Origin: Paraglaciecola polaris LMG 21857
Lineage (GTDB): Bacteria > Pseudomonadota > Gammaproteobacteria > Enterobacterales > Alteromonadaceae
Assembly: GCF_000315055.1 (NCBI RefSeq)
Contig: NZ_BAER01000064.1
Span: forward strand, 1 to 64,000
Direction: 5' to 3'
DNA: 64,000 nucleotides
The position numbers and the translations under genes were made by a program. This document shows positions 55,478-64,000 of this stretch, one piece after another (the first letter of the stretch is position 1; the number at the start of each line of letters is the position of its first letter). Below the pieces are notes generated by a model that saw only the letters and a program-made list of their open reading frames with translations, was not told the origin of the DNA and searched no databases.

Positions 55478-56464
55478 ATGACGGCACTAGTGACCCTTAG
55501 TAAGCTCCCAAGTACGGCTAACTTATTGTTACGAGCAGCACTGAAACGCGACCGGTTTTCTCATTTTATAACGTCAAATGACGTTTTACCTGCCACTGTA
55601 CTGAGTTACGCACCCAAACAGATGAATAGGTTAAAAATTGACGCGTTTCATGCGGTCACTCAGTGGAACGTCCCAGCGTTGCATCCATGCTATTTGCACG
55701 TAATGAGCTTTCCGCTGCATTTAATGTTAATGCTGGATAAAGGATTTCCCTTTTCCTTGTTAGGATTAGTGCATATCAGTAATGAAATTATGCAGTCTCG
55801 GCCTATAAGTGCTGATGAGGATTGTGTTTTTTGTTGTTACTTCGGGAACTTAAAGTTACACCCTAAGGGTTATACATTTTCGATTCACACTGAGGTGCGG
55901 GTCAAAAATCAGCTATGTTGGTCATCGGTCAGCACCTATTTATATCGTCGTGCCCATACTGGCTATCAGGCATTGCTTGATAAAGAGGCCTATGCAGAGC
56001 CTGATAGCCAAACCTCACCAGCATCTGAGTTCGTAACAGCAAATCAAGCTGATAACGGAATTAGGGAAGAAAAGACGGTTGCGATTGAGCAAAGTTGGCT
56101 TTTAGAGCCTGCATTAGGACGCCAATACGCAAGAGTTTCCGGTGATTACAATCCAATTCATCTTACAAAAATAAGTGCAAGACTATTTGGTTTTAAGCGC
56201 GCTATTGCACACGGTATGTGGTCGAAATCCCGTTGCTTGTCGGCAATTGAGCACATTGAGACAGGGATATTTAACCAGGCATTTGAAACAGGTGTTCAAT
56301 TTAGCAAGCCGGCTTTATTACCTAGCAATGTTATATTTTTGGCAAACTTAAACAAAAAAATAGGTTGTGATGAACAGGGTGCAAACAAACTACACATAAA
56401 TTTTTTATTAAGCGGTGCGGGTGGCGGTACTCCCCACCTAAGTGGGAAGTTGCACACTATTTAG
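55478..56464 (+). CDS. MaoC-like hotdog-fold dehydratase family protein
   Basis: A 328-residue double-hotdog protein. The C-terminal domain has the MaoC motif: [20 protein letters not shown] and [15 protein letters not shown], with the catalytic-type Asp and His (D-x-N-x-x-H). The N-terminal half ([19 protein letters not shown]) would be a second, inactive hotdog. It probably hydrates an enoyl thioester. Its last eight bases overlap the convergent nadB stop. The substrate is unknown; relatives occur beside fatty-acid synthesis genes. Confidence 0.85.
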   Translation: MTALVTLSKLPSTANLLLRAALKRDRFSHFITSNDVLPATVLSYAPKQMNRLKIDAFHAVTQWNVPALHPCYLHVMSFPLHLMLMLDKGFPFSLLGLVHISNEIMQSRPISADEDCVFCCYFGNLKLHPKGYTFSIHTEVRVKNQLCWSSVSTYLYRRAHTGYQALLDKEAYAEPDSQTSPASEFVTANQADNGIREEKTVAIEQSWLLEPALGRQYARVSGDYNPIHLTKISARLFGFKRAIAHGMWSKSRCLSAIEHIETGIFNQAFETGVQFSKPALLPSNVIFLANLNKKIGCDEQGANKLHINFLLSGAGGGTPHLSGKLHTI

Positions 56465-58061
56465 TGACCTTTCCAGGAATAATTGATGGGCTGGAGTTCT
56501 CGAGTAAGTCAGGATAGTCCAAATTATAATGTAATCCACGACTTTCTTTGCGCTGCTGAGCACATTTAACGATCAACTCGGCCACCGTTAGTAGGTTGCG
56601 CAGTTCTAACAAATTGTTACTGACTCTGAAGTAAGAATAGTACTCATCCACTTCTTGTTTTAGTAACTCTATGCGATGCTGCGCCCGAGCTAAGCGTTTG
56701 TTCGTGCGCACTATGCCCACATAGTCCCACATAAAAAGCCGCAGTTCGTGCCAATTGTGTTGGATGATGACTTCTTCGTCCGAATCTCCCACTTGAGACT
56801 CATCCCATGGCTGAATATCTTCACGAGAGTCTTTGTCGCCAAGGCGTTGAATAATATGATCGGCGGCAGAGTGGGCAAATACAATACACTCAAGTAATGA
56901 GTTGCTGGCCATTCGGTTCGCGCCATGCAAGCCTGTGTAGGCTACTTCACCTAAGGCATAGAGGTTATCTATGTCAGTTTTTGCATTGAAATCCGTTACC
57001 ACGCCACCACAGCTATAATGAGCCGCAGGTACCACAGGTATTGGCTGTCGCGTAATGTCTATACCCAACGCTCGACACTTGCGATAGATATTGGGAAAGT
57101 GCTTTTTGATGAAATCTGCTGGTTTGTGACTGATGTCTAAATACATACAGTCAGCACCAAGGCGCTTCATTTCGAAATCGATCGCACGTGCCACTATGTC
57201 CCGAGGTGCTAGATCACCTCGTTCGTCAAACTTTTGCATAAACGGGCTGCCATCCGCATGGCATAAAAAAGCACCTTCACCACGTAGGGCTTCACTAATA
57301 AGAAAGTTTCGGGCTTCTGGATGAAACAGACAAGTTGGATGGAATTGGTTGAATTCCATATTTGCTACGCTACATCCTGCACGCCATGCCATAGCAATAC
57401 CATCACCGCTTGATACGTCGGGGTTTGAGGTGTACTGATATACCTTGCTGGCGCCCCCAGTAGCTAAAGCGGTGAACTTACTACGGATAACTTCCACGTG
57501 CTCGTGTTTGCGATTCCACACATACGCTCCCAGTAATTTGTTAGGGGAGTCGGAACTTTTTATCAGATCAACAGCATTGTAGCGTTCAAAAATGTGTATG
57601 TTTGGATGGTGTTTGACTGCTTCAATTAAGGTTACTTGCACCGCCTCTCCGGTGGCATCGGCAGCGTGCAGTATACGCCTATGGCTATGCCCCCCTTCTC
57701 TGGTTAAGTGATATCGTTGCTCCCCATCACTGCTATCAGTCATTTGATCAAACGGCATACCAAAATCAATCAGCCACTGCATGCAAGCTTTAGCGCGAGA
57801 TGCAGTGAAGTGCACGGCTTTTTCATCACATAAACCAGCGCCGGCCATAAGCGTGTCTTTTACGTGGGATTCGATAGAATCATCTTCGTCGAAAACGGCT
57901 GCTATGCCTCCTTGGGCATAGCGAGTTGAACCTTCAGCCAAGCTGCTTTTACTTAACACGATAATCTGACAGTGCTCTGCAAGTTTTAGGGCTAAGCTGA
58001 GGCCAGCAGCGCCGCTGCCTATAATTAGTACGTCACAACGATGTTCAACAGTGGAGTGCAT
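56457..58061 (-). CDS. nadB: L-aspartate oxidase
   Basis: 534 residues from the ATG at 58061, which gives the E. coli-like start [12 protein letters not shown]; the frame extends to 58100. The FAD site is [18 protein letters not shown], and SRGHSHRR-type substrate residues appear as [38 protein letters not shown] is in the C-terminal half. It oxidises aspartate to iminoaspartate, the first step of NAD synthesis. Divergent from rpoE, as in E. coli. Confidence 0.95.
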   Translation of the reverse strand: MHSTVEHRCDVLIIGSGAAGLSLALKLAEHCQIIVLSKSSLAEGSTRYAQGGIAAVFDEDDSIESHVKDTLMAGAGLCDEKAVHFTASRAKACMQWLIDFGMPFDQMTDSSDGEQRYHLTREGGHSHRRILHAADATGEAVQVTLIEAVKHHPNIHIFERYNAVDLIKSSDSPNKLLGAYVWNRKHEHVEVIRSKFTALATGGASKVYQYTSNPDVSSGDGIAMAWRAGCSVANMEFNQFHPTCLFHPEARNFLISEALRGEGAFLCHADGSPFMQKFDERGDLAPRDIVARAIDFEMKRLGADCMYLDISHKPADFIKKHFPNIYRKCRALGIDITRQPIPVVPAAHYSCGGVVTDFNAKTDIDNLYALGEVAYTGLHGANRMASNSLLECIVFAHSAADHIIQRLGDKDSREDIQPWDESQVGDSDEEVIIQHNWHELRLFMWDYVGIVRTNKRLARAQHRIELLKQEVDEYYSYFRVSNNLLELRNLLTVAELIVKCAQQRKESRGLHYNLDYPDLLENSSPSIIPGKVTK

Positions 58062-58179
58062 AGGGTAAACTACACCAATAATGCCAATAGAGGGTGGCAA
58101 TACTAATTAATGTAGTGAAAAATACAATGACATTAGGGGATTGATGTCGCGATTGCCCATCGTGAATGAAGAATGTTTC

Positions 58180-58202
58180 GAATTTATTTCGAAAATAAAT
58201 TC
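58180..58202. repeat. Perfect 10-base palindrome in the nadB-rpoE intergenic region
   Basis: GAATTTATTT / AAATAAATTC with a three-base centre (CGA). AT-rich and about ten bases upstream of the sigma-E-type promoter, so it may be an operator or a cruciform-prone site. Confidence 0.5.
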
Positions 58203-58210
58203 TTACAAAA

Positions 58211-58238
58211 CGAACTTATTGCAAATAGCATGGTCAAT
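58211..58238 (+). promoter_or_regulatory. Sigma-E-type promoter of rpoE
   Basis: CGAACTT-N16-TCAAT closely matches the sigma-E consensus GGAACTT-N16-TCAAA. It lies about 50 bases before rpoE, consistent with autoregulation. Confidence 0.7.
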
Positions 58239-58291
58239 TATAGTGCTTGCATGAGCCAGAATAAATATTTGTAGCAGGAGTATTGGCTCGA

Positions 58292-58870
58292 ATGAGCGAG
58301 CAGTTAACAGATCAGCAAATTGTTGAGAAAGTGCAACGTGGAGATAAAGACGCATTTGGATTGTTGGTCGTTAAGTACCAACACAAAGTTGCTTATTTAG
58401 TATCACGATATGTGAAGAACTCCGGTGACGTTGCGGACGTAGCACAAGAAGCCTTTATTAAAGCTTACCGTGCATTACCTAATTTTAGGGGCGATAGCGC
58501 ATTTTACACCTGGTTATATCGAATAGCCGTAAATAGCGCTAAAAATTATTTAGTCTCGCAAGGCAGAAAGCCCCCAGCGAGTGATGTAGATGCAGAAGAT
58601 GCGGATTTCTATGATGGCAGTGATGCCTTGAAAGAAAATAATTCGCCAGAAAAAAGTTTAATGTCGGATCAAATGGAAAAATTATTGTTTGATACGATGG
58701 ATAAGTTACCCGAGGATTTACGTATGGCCATAAGCCTACGTGAATTAGAGGGATTAAGTTACGAAGAAATTGCCAACGTGATGGATTGTCCTGTAGGGAC
58801 TGTTCGTTCACGAATATTCAGAGCTCGAGAAGCGCTGGATAAGGTGATTCAGCCTTTGTTGCAACGCTAA
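58292..58870 (+). CDS. rpoE: RNA polymerase sigma factor RpoE (sigma-E)
   Basis: 192 residues from the ATG at 58292 (MSEQLTDQQIVEKVQRGDKD); a TTG at 58283 would add three. Region 2 has VAQEAFIKAYRALPNFRGDS and FYTWLYRIAVNSAKNYL. Region 4 has LRELEGLSYEEIANVMDCPV and GTVRSRIFRAREAL. Highly similar to E. coli RpoE in pattern. It directs the envelope stress response. It heads the rpoE-rseA-rseB-rseC operon. Confidence 0.96.
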   Translation: MSEQLTDQQIVEKVQRGDKDAFGLLVVKYQHKVAYLVSRYVKNSGDVADVAQEAFIKAYRALPNFRGDSAFYTWLYRIAVNSAKNYLVSQGRKPPASDVDAEDADFYDGSDALKENNSPEKSLMSDQMEKLLFDTMDKLPEDLRMAISLRELEGLSYEEIANVMDCPVGTVRSRIFRAREALDKVIQPLLQR

Positions 58871-59002
58871 CAAAGGCAAGAACGGCAGATGCATCGCTAG
58901 TATTCTTAATATATGCGAGCGATGCAGCTGTAACAGTAATTTGAGATAGATTTTTATTTCAAGTAACAGTTTATTTAAGCGTATATTCAGGAAGCTTGTT
59001 AT

Positions 59003-59605
59003 ATGTCGCAAAAAATTGAAAATTTATCTGCACTAGTTGATGGTGAGTTACACGACGAACAGTTACTAGATGCAATAAAGAATGATGCTGAGCTAGCTAG
59101 TAAATGGCAGAGTTATCATATAATTCGCGATGGTCTTCGTAAAGAAATGGCTGCGCAAATCAACATTGATATTGCTGCAAATGTAGCAGCAGCTCTTGCA
59201 TCAGAGCCTGCGATTCTTGCGCCGAAAAAATCATGGCGTGATCTACCTTTAATCGGTTCTGTGGTACCCTTTGCTAAACAAGGTGGGCAAATGGCCGTTG
59301 CGGCGTCAGTCGCTGTCGCCATGATAATTGGTGTGCAACAATTCAATCAAGCTGATGTCGAACAGCCTTTTAATTCAGCTCCGGCGTTATTGGGTATTCA
59401 AGGTGGTTTGTCACCGGTTAGCTTAGAGCAAACACGTACGTTGCCAAGAGCTGATGCATCTGAACAGCGCCGTGTCATTAACGCCTACTTAAACGACCAC
59501 AAGCAGCAATTGCGTTTCAAGGCCGCTCCGGTCCAAGACGAATCTGAAGTAGAGTTATATGATACCGAACAGCCAAATAACGTTGAAAACATACCGCAAA
59601 GATAA
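59003..59605 (+). CDS. rseA: Anti-sigma-E factor RseA
   Basis: A 200-residue single-pass inner-membrane protein. The N-terminal sigma-binding domain opens MSQKIENLSALVDGELHDEQ. A hydrophobic helix lies at about 95-112 (MAVAASVAVAMIIGV), then a periplasmic domain rich in Gln and Ala that would meet RseB. Cleavage by DegS and RseP frees RpoE. It follows rpoE by 132 bases and overlaps the start of rseB. Confidence 0.9.
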   Translation: MSQKIENLSALVDGELHDEQLLDAIKNDAELASKWQSYHIIRDGLRKEMAAQINIDIAANVAAALASEPAILAPKKSWRDLPLIGSVVPFAKQGGQMAVAASVAVAMIIGVQQFNQADVEQPFNSAPALLGIQGGLSPVSLEQTRTLPRADASEQRRVINAYLNDHKQQLRFKAAPVQDESEVELYDTEQPNNVENIPQR

Positions 59606-60647
59606 ATTTTCTAAATTCATTAGGCAGATAGCATTCGTCTGCCTAATGCCTTTATCCTTTTCCAGTATTGGGCAAGTGACTGATGATGCTCAGGATAATC
59701 TTTCTGTTAATTTGCCGTCTCCCTCTTATACTCAAGAAGTTGAAGCCTTTCCTTCAGATAGTGCTGTTGGCTGGCTGCAAAAAATGGCCTATGCCCACAG
59801 TAATTTAAATTACAGTATTTCTTTTGTTTTGCTTAAACCCGGCGTGGATTCACAGCCTTATTTATGGCGCCATGGCGTGGATGCTCTAGGTGCCAAAATG
59901 GAGCAACTCAACTTACTTAACGGACCTGGTCGCGAAGTTGTGCGCATTGGCAACAAAGTCAGCTATTTTGAACCTAATGTACCGCCCTATAGTTTGCAGT
60001 CAAATGTAATTAATGGTCCGTTTCCTAGTGAGTTTTTTCAACGCCCAGAGGAAATCGAGGACAGTTATGATTTTGTCATGGTTGGCCGTAGTCGGGTATC
60101 TGGACGTGCAGCACAGCAAATTCGTATCGTCAGCAAAGATAAATCACGTTTCGGCATGAATGTATGGTTAGATCAAGAAACTGGCTTAATGCTTAAATTG
60201 AATTTAGTGGACTTGAACGGCCAGTTGTTGGAACAAATTCAAGTAACGGCTTGTAATGTGACGGAGCAACCTGATGACTTCTTTGACAAAGTAGAACCCG
60301 CTATGCTGCCAGAAGTATTAAAGCTTAGACCGCAAACACATGCTAAAGCCATATGGAATATAGCCTATATGCCCGTAGGAATGGTTGAGGTTAAACGCGA
60401 TATTCATCGCTTACCCATAACAGGTCAATCCGTTGAGTACGTGATGCTAAGTGATGGTTTAGTCGATGTATCTATTTATATGCGTGAAAGCCAAAATGAT
60501 GGAGTCAATCAAGATATTTTACTGCGTCACGAGTCGGATACCTTACTAACGTTGAACCAAGGCAAACTCAATGTCACCGTCGTTGGGAAACTTCCCCCTG
60601 AAACGGCCAGCCATATAGCGAATTCCATTCATCTAGCGACCAATTAA
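59559..60647 (+). CDS. rseB: Sigma-E regulatory protein RseB
   Basis: Up to 362 residues; TTG at 59583 (MKTYRKDKFSKF) is an alternative start that leaves a cleaner signal peptide. The frame overlaps rseA by 47 bases. The MucB/RseB domain includes GWLQKMAYAHSNLNYSISFV and later GMVEVKRDIHRLPITGQS. It is periplasmic, binds the RseA periplasmic domain and is released by lipopolysaccharide or misfolded outer-membrane proteins. Length slightly exceeds E. coli RseB (318). Confidence 0.9.
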   Translation: MIPNSQITLKTYRKDKFSKFIRQIAFVCLMPLSFSSIGQVTDDAQDNLSVNLPSPSYTQEVEAFPSDSAVGWLQKMAYAHSNLNYSISFVLLKPGVDSQPYLWRHGVDALGAKMEQLNLLNGPGREVVRIGNKVSYFEPNVPPYSLQSNVINGPFPSEFFQRPEEIEDSYDFVMVGRSRVSGRAAQQIRIVSKDKSRFGMNVWLDQETGLMLKLNLVDLNGQLLEQIQVTACNVTEQPDDFFDKVEPAMLPEVLKLRPQTHAKAIWNIAYMPVGMVEVKRDIHRLPITGQSVEYVMLSDGLVDVSIYMRESQNDGVNQDILLRHESDTLLTLNQGKLNVTVVGKLPPETASHIANSIHLATN

Positions 60648-60648
60648 T

Positions 60649-61131
60649 ATGATTGAAGAAGTCGGAACCGTTATTGATGTTCAATCACAACATGGGCAGC
60701 AAATTATAAAAATAGCGACTCAGGTTAAATCGACCTGTGGTAGTTGCCATGCAAAAGATAACTGCGGAACGGGCGTTATAGCAAGGGCGTTAGCAAATAA
60801 ACGTGATGCTTTGTGGCTGAAATGTGATGAAGCCGTAGCCATAGGACAAGAGGTGAAATTGGGTGTTCCAGAGGCGATGCTGTTGAACGCATCGGTATTG
60901 GTTTACATTTTGCCACTTTTTTCATTGATTGGATTTGCTATCGTAAGTTCCATGTTGTTTACCAGTGAAGGCTGGGTGATCTTATTTTCTTTGTTGGGAG
61001 CGACTTTCAGTTTTTTAGGCGTAAAACGTTATATAGCAAAGCATAGTAAAGGCCAATTTGAGCCCATGTTATTAGCCGTGTTACCTAGTTTAAAAACCAA
61101 GGTAGATTGTATCGACGTGTCAATGATTTAA
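60649..61131 (+). CDS. rseC: Sigma-E positive regulator RseC/MucC
   Basis: A 160-residue protein. The cytoplasmic N-terminal part has the four-cysteine cluster CGSCHAKDNCGTG plus a later Cys, and two membrane helices follow at ~75-120. RseC/MucC proteins link to sigma-E control and to the Rnf/SoxR-reducing system, where the cysteines may hold an iron-sulfur cluster. It starts one base after rseB. Confidence 0.9.
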   Translation: MIEEVGTVIDVQSQHGQQIIKIATQVKSTCGSCHAKDNCGTGVIARALANKRDALWLKCDEAVAIGQEVKLGVPEAMLLNASVLVYILPLFSLIGFAIVSSMLFTSEGWVILFSLLGATFSFLGVKRYIAKHSKGQFEPMLLAVLPSLKTKVDCIDVSMI

Positions 61132-61320
61132 CCTTAAATTGAATTCCGTGCATTAATTATGCATATCGGCAGAGTTCTTTATCGCAAATTGGCTGATAAA
61201 ATTGTAAAATCCGCATCTATTTAATTTAATTTGTTCCCCTAATTTCCTTGAGCACATATCTGCTGCTTGCAAAATTACGCTTAGGGCAGGCAAAACGTAC
61301 TAGGTACATTTCAAAAGTCT

Positions 61321-63117
61321 ATGCAACACAAGCACATACGTAACTTCTCAATCATCGCCCATATTGACCACGGTAAATCTACGCTTTCGGATCGTTTGAT
61401 TCAGCATTGCGGTGGATTAACAGAACGTGAAATGTCGGCTCAGGTTCTTGACTCAATGGATATTGAGCGCGAGCGCGGTATTACTATTAAAGCCCAGAGT
61501 GTCACGCTCAATTATAAAGCGAAAGATGGTGAAACTTATCAACTTAATTTTATCGATACGCCGGGACATGTAGATTTCTCTTATGAAGTATCTCGCTCTT
61601 TAGCGGCTTGTGAAGGCGCGCTACTTGTTGTTGATGCTGGCCAAGGTGTTGAAGCTCAGACATTAGCGAATTGTTACACCGCGATAGACTTGAACATGGA
61701 AGTGGTGCCTATCTTAAACAAAATTGATCTACCTCAGGCGGAGCCTGATCGTGTAGCAGAAGAGATCGAAGACATTGTTGGGATTGATGCTATTGATGCG
61801 GTGCGTTGTTCAGCTAAAACAGGTGTTGGTATTGAAGATGTATTGGAAGTCATTGTGCGCCAGATACCACCTCCTGAAGGAGAGATTGATGCGCCTTTAA
61901 AAGCATTGATTGTTGATTCGTGGTTTGATAACTATCAGGGCGTCGTGTCGCTAGTGCGTATCGTTCAAGGTGAGCTTCGTAAAAATGACAAAATAAAAAT
62001 CATGTCGACAGGTGTGGTGCATCAAGCTGATAAAGTCGGTATTTTCACCCCGAAAGCAACGGACACTGGTACGTTACGTGCGGGCGAAGTAGGCTTTATT
62101 GTTGCCGGTATTAAGGAAATTCATGGTGCTCCAGTCGGTGATACGATTACGCTTGCGCGAAACCCAGCAGATAAAGCCTTGCCGGGCTTCAAAAAAGTTA
62201 AACCACAAGTTTATGCGGGTTTGTTCCCCATCAGTTCCGATGATTACGAAGATTTCCGTGATGCGCTAGCTAAACTTAGTTTAAATGATGCCTCTTTGTT
62301 CTTTGAGCCTGAAAGTTCTTCAGCCCTAGGCTTTGGTTTCCGCATTGGATTCTTAGGCATGCTGCACATGGAAATTATTCAAGAGCGGTTAGAGCGTGAA
62401 TATGATCTGGATCTGATCACAACAGCACCAACCGTGGTTTACGAAGTTATCACCACTGACGGTGAAACCTTGTACGTGGATAACCCCTCTAAGTTACCAC
62501 CGGTTAATGCTATTGAAGAAATTCATGAACCGATAGTGGAAGCACATATTCTTGTGCCACAAGAATATTTGGGCAGTGTTATCACCTTATGTGTAGATAA
62601 GCGTGGGGTACAAACCAATATGACGTATCACGGCAAGCAAGTTGCGGTGACATATGAATTGCCCATGGCTGAAGTGGTAATGGACTTTTTCGATAAGCTG
62701 AAATCAACCAGTCGCGGTTTTGCATCACTTGATTACAATTTCAAACACTTCCAAACAGCGGAAATGTCTAGACTAGACATTCTGATTAACGGTGAGCGAG
62801 TTGATGCATTAGCGATGATTACACACAAAGACAATGCACAATCCCGTGGCCGAGAGTTAGTTGAAAAACTGCGGGAGTTAATTCCACGACAAATGTTTGA
62901 TATCGCCATTCAAGCGGCTATCGGCAACCAAATTGTGGCCCGCAGTACGATAAAACAATTACGTAAAAACGTTATCGCCAAGTGTTATGGCGGTGATGTC
63001 AGTCGTAAGAAGAAGCTTCTTCAGAAGCAAAAAGACGGTAAAAAACGCATGAAGTCAGTCGGTAACGTCGAGCTTCCACAAGAAGCGTTTCTTGCTTTGC
63101 TTAAGGTAGGTAAGTAA
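61321..63117 (+). CDS. lepA: Elongation factor 4 (LepA)
   Basis: A 598-residue translational GTPase. G1 is [14 protein letters not shown]3 [13 protein letters not shown]4 NKIDLP. The LepA-specific C-terminal domain has [20 protein letters not shown]. It acts on the ribosome, helping initiation or back-translocation, notably under high salt. The start ATG has no strong ribosome site nearby. The lepA-lepB pair is conserved, and lepB begins right at the lepA stop. Confidence 0.97.
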   Translation: MQHKHIRNFSIIAHIDHGKSTLSDRLIQHCGGLTEREMSAQVLDSMDIERERGITIKAQSVTLNYKAKDGETYQLNFIDTPGHVDFSYEVSRSLAACEGALLVVDAGQGVEAQTLANCYTAIDLNMEVVPILNKIDLPQAEPDRVAEEIEDIVGIDAIDAVRCSAKTGVGIEDVLEVIVRQIPPPEGEIDAPLKALIVDSWFDNYQGVVSLVRIVQGELRKNDKIKIMSTGVVHQADKVGIFTPKATDTGTLRAGEVGFIVAGIKEIHGAPVGDTITLARNPADKALPGFKKVKPQVYAGLFPISSDDYEDFRDALAKLSLNDASLFFEPESSSALGFGFRIGFLGMLHMEIIQERLEREYDLDLITTAPTVVYEVITTDGETLYVDNPSKLPPVNAIEEIHEPIVEAHILVPQEYLGSVITLCVDKRGVQTNMTYHGKQVAVTYELPMAEVVMDFFDKLKSTSRGFASLDYNFKHFQTAEMSRLDILINGERVDALAMITHKDNAQSRGRELVEKLRELIPRQMFDIAIQAAIGNQIVARSTIKQLRKNVIAKCYGGDVSRKKKLLQKQKDGKKRMKSVGNVELPQEAFLALLKVGK

Positions 63118-64000
63118 ATGGCAAATTATTTTTCATTATTCTTAGTTGTTCTGACCATTGCGTCAGGACTCATTTGGTTGGCTGACTCGTTGATGTTTGC
63201 ACCTAAGCGCAACGATCGTAAGGTTGTGGCCGAAGATGGCTCAAGTGTAACAGGCGACCCTGAAGAACAAAATTTACCTTGGTTGGTGGATACCGCCCAG
63301 CAAATCTTCCCCGTTATTGCGTTTGTTTTGGTGTTACGTTCGTTTTTGTATGAACCATTCCAAATACCATCAGGCTCGATGATGCCCACGTTATTAGTGG
63401 GGGATTTCATTCTGGTCGAAAAGTATGCATATGGTGTTAAAGATCCTGTTTTTAGGAGTAAGTTTTGGGACACAGGCGCTCCTGAGCGCGGTGACGTAGC
63501 CGTATTTAAGTATCCTAAAAACCCTAGCCAAGACTATATTAAGCGCGTGGTTGGGTTACCGGGTGACACGGTGATTTATCGTAACAAGCAATTATTTATT
63601 AAACCTGCATGTAATGACGGTAAAGATTGCCCCTCGATCGAGCCTGTAGAGCTTAATTTTGTTGACCGCGGTGAGGCCTATCAAAACTTTGTACCGCTGG
63701 AAAAATACCAAGAAAAACTTGGAGAAGTCACTCACGATATTTTCCGTTTACCCAGTAATTTAAATCGCACCCAAGATTATTACCAACAACCAGGTACCCA
63801 GACTGACGAATGGATTGTGCCTGAAGGTCAATACTTCATGATGGGTGACAACCGTGATAATAGCCTAGACGGCCGTTTTTGGGGATTTGTGCCTGATGAC
63901 AACTTGGTAGGTAAAGCGGTTGCTATTTGGATTAGTTTTGAGTTTGACCGAGTGCCAAGTAGCTGGATCCCGAGCTGGATCCCAACCGGTGTTCGGTTTA
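63118..64000 (+). CDS. lepB: Signal peptidase I LepB, 3'-truncated by window edge
   Basis: The ATG follows the lepA stop directly; 294 codons are visible and the frame is open at the right edge. Two N-terminal membrane helices are present. The catalytic serine is Ser87 in PSGSMMPTLLVGDF and the lysine is Lys142 in YIKRVVGLPGD. Box D-type MGDNRDNSLDGRFWG is also present. It cleaves signal peptides of exported proteins. Near the edge SWIPSWIP is encoded by a short direct repeat. Only the extreme C-terminus should be missing. Confidence 0.96.
   Translation, partial: MANYFSLFLVVLTIASGLIWLADSLMFAPKRNDRKVVAEDGSSVTGDPEEQNLPWLVDTAQQIFPVIAFVLVLRSFLYEPFQIPSGSMMPTLLVGDFILVEKYAYGVKDPVFRSKFWDTGAPERGDVAVFKYPKNPSQDYIKRVVGLPGDTVIYRNKQLFIKPACNDGKDCPSIEPVELNFVDRGEAYQNFVPLEKYQEKLGEVTHDIFRLPSNLNRTQDYYQQPGTQTDEWIVPEGQYFMMGDNRDNSLDGRFWGFVPDDNLVGKAVAIWISFEFDRVPSSWIPSWIPTGVRF

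Noticed and set aside
58539-59011. Minus-strand frames opposite rpoE and its 3' flank
   Set aside because: They are shadows of the strongly conserved rpoE coding sequence and have no independent support.
63961-63985. Short direct repeat at the right edge
   Set aside because: It encodes the SWIPSWIP repeat inside lepB and has no sign of mobility.

Overview
The window looks like a chromosomal segment of a marine gammaproteobacterium of the Alteromonadales, most like Alteromonadaceae such as Paraglaciecola or Glaciecola. This is an inference from gene content and gene order; no 16S rRNA gene is present. Moderate G+C housekeeping DNA carries a visibly more AT-rich surface-polysaccharide segment at the left end. 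No rRNA gene, tRNA gene, CRISPR array or intact insertion sequence was found.

Region 1 (1-9.9 kb): the end of a surface glycan (O-antigen or capsule) cluster. It holds a truncated GT52-like transferase, three GT4 glycosyltransferases, an EpsG/Wzy-like polymerase, a decayed second polymerase/ligase, and an intact initiation module. That module is an NDP-sugar reductase, a PglC-like phosphoglycosyl transferase and a WbpM-type 4,6-dehydratase, and probably makes UDP-QuiNAc or a related 6-deoxy-HexNAc. The first ~5.1 kb is AT-rich and scarred.

Region 2 (10.3-17.1 kb): the yjbEFGH (gfcABCD-like) exopolysaccharide-secretion operon on the minus strand, with a promoter, adjoining inverted repeats and an internal terminator. 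Opposite it lie ugd and galU, which make UDP-glucuronate and UDP-glucose.

Region 3 (17.1-31.3 kb): comEA, an NAD-type isocitrate dehydrogenase, two degenerate HDOD/HD-GYP-like proteins and two DUF3192 paralogues. These are followed by ppnN-queF-syd, a CsrB-family regulatory RNA, DUF3301/DUF3549, yqcC-truC-yqcA and an M28 peptidase. The order ppnN-queF-syd-csrB-yqcC-truC-yqcA matches that of E. coli, which supports the RNA call. A GacA/UvrY-type box lies about 170-180 bp upstream of the RNA.

Region 4 (31.4-51.7 kb): rpsT, then murJ-ribF-ileS-lspA-fkpB-ispH, running into the type IV pilus minor-pilin operon pilV-pilW-pilX-pilY1-pilE as in Pseudomonas. Next come two minus-strand pilins (FimT-like and PilE-like) and a second plus-strand set of prepilin-like genes (FimT-, PilW-, PilX- and PilV-like). 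The last of these is a large protein with a Cys/His-rich segment. This second set is the most unusual part of the window.

Region 5 (51.7-64 kb): nadE, glnB, slyD, ygfZ, sdhE-ygfX, a MaoC-like protein and nadB. These are followed by the envelope-stress cluster rpoE-rseA-rseB-rseC, with a sigma-E-type promoter before rpoE, then lepA and the start of lepB, which runs off the right edge.
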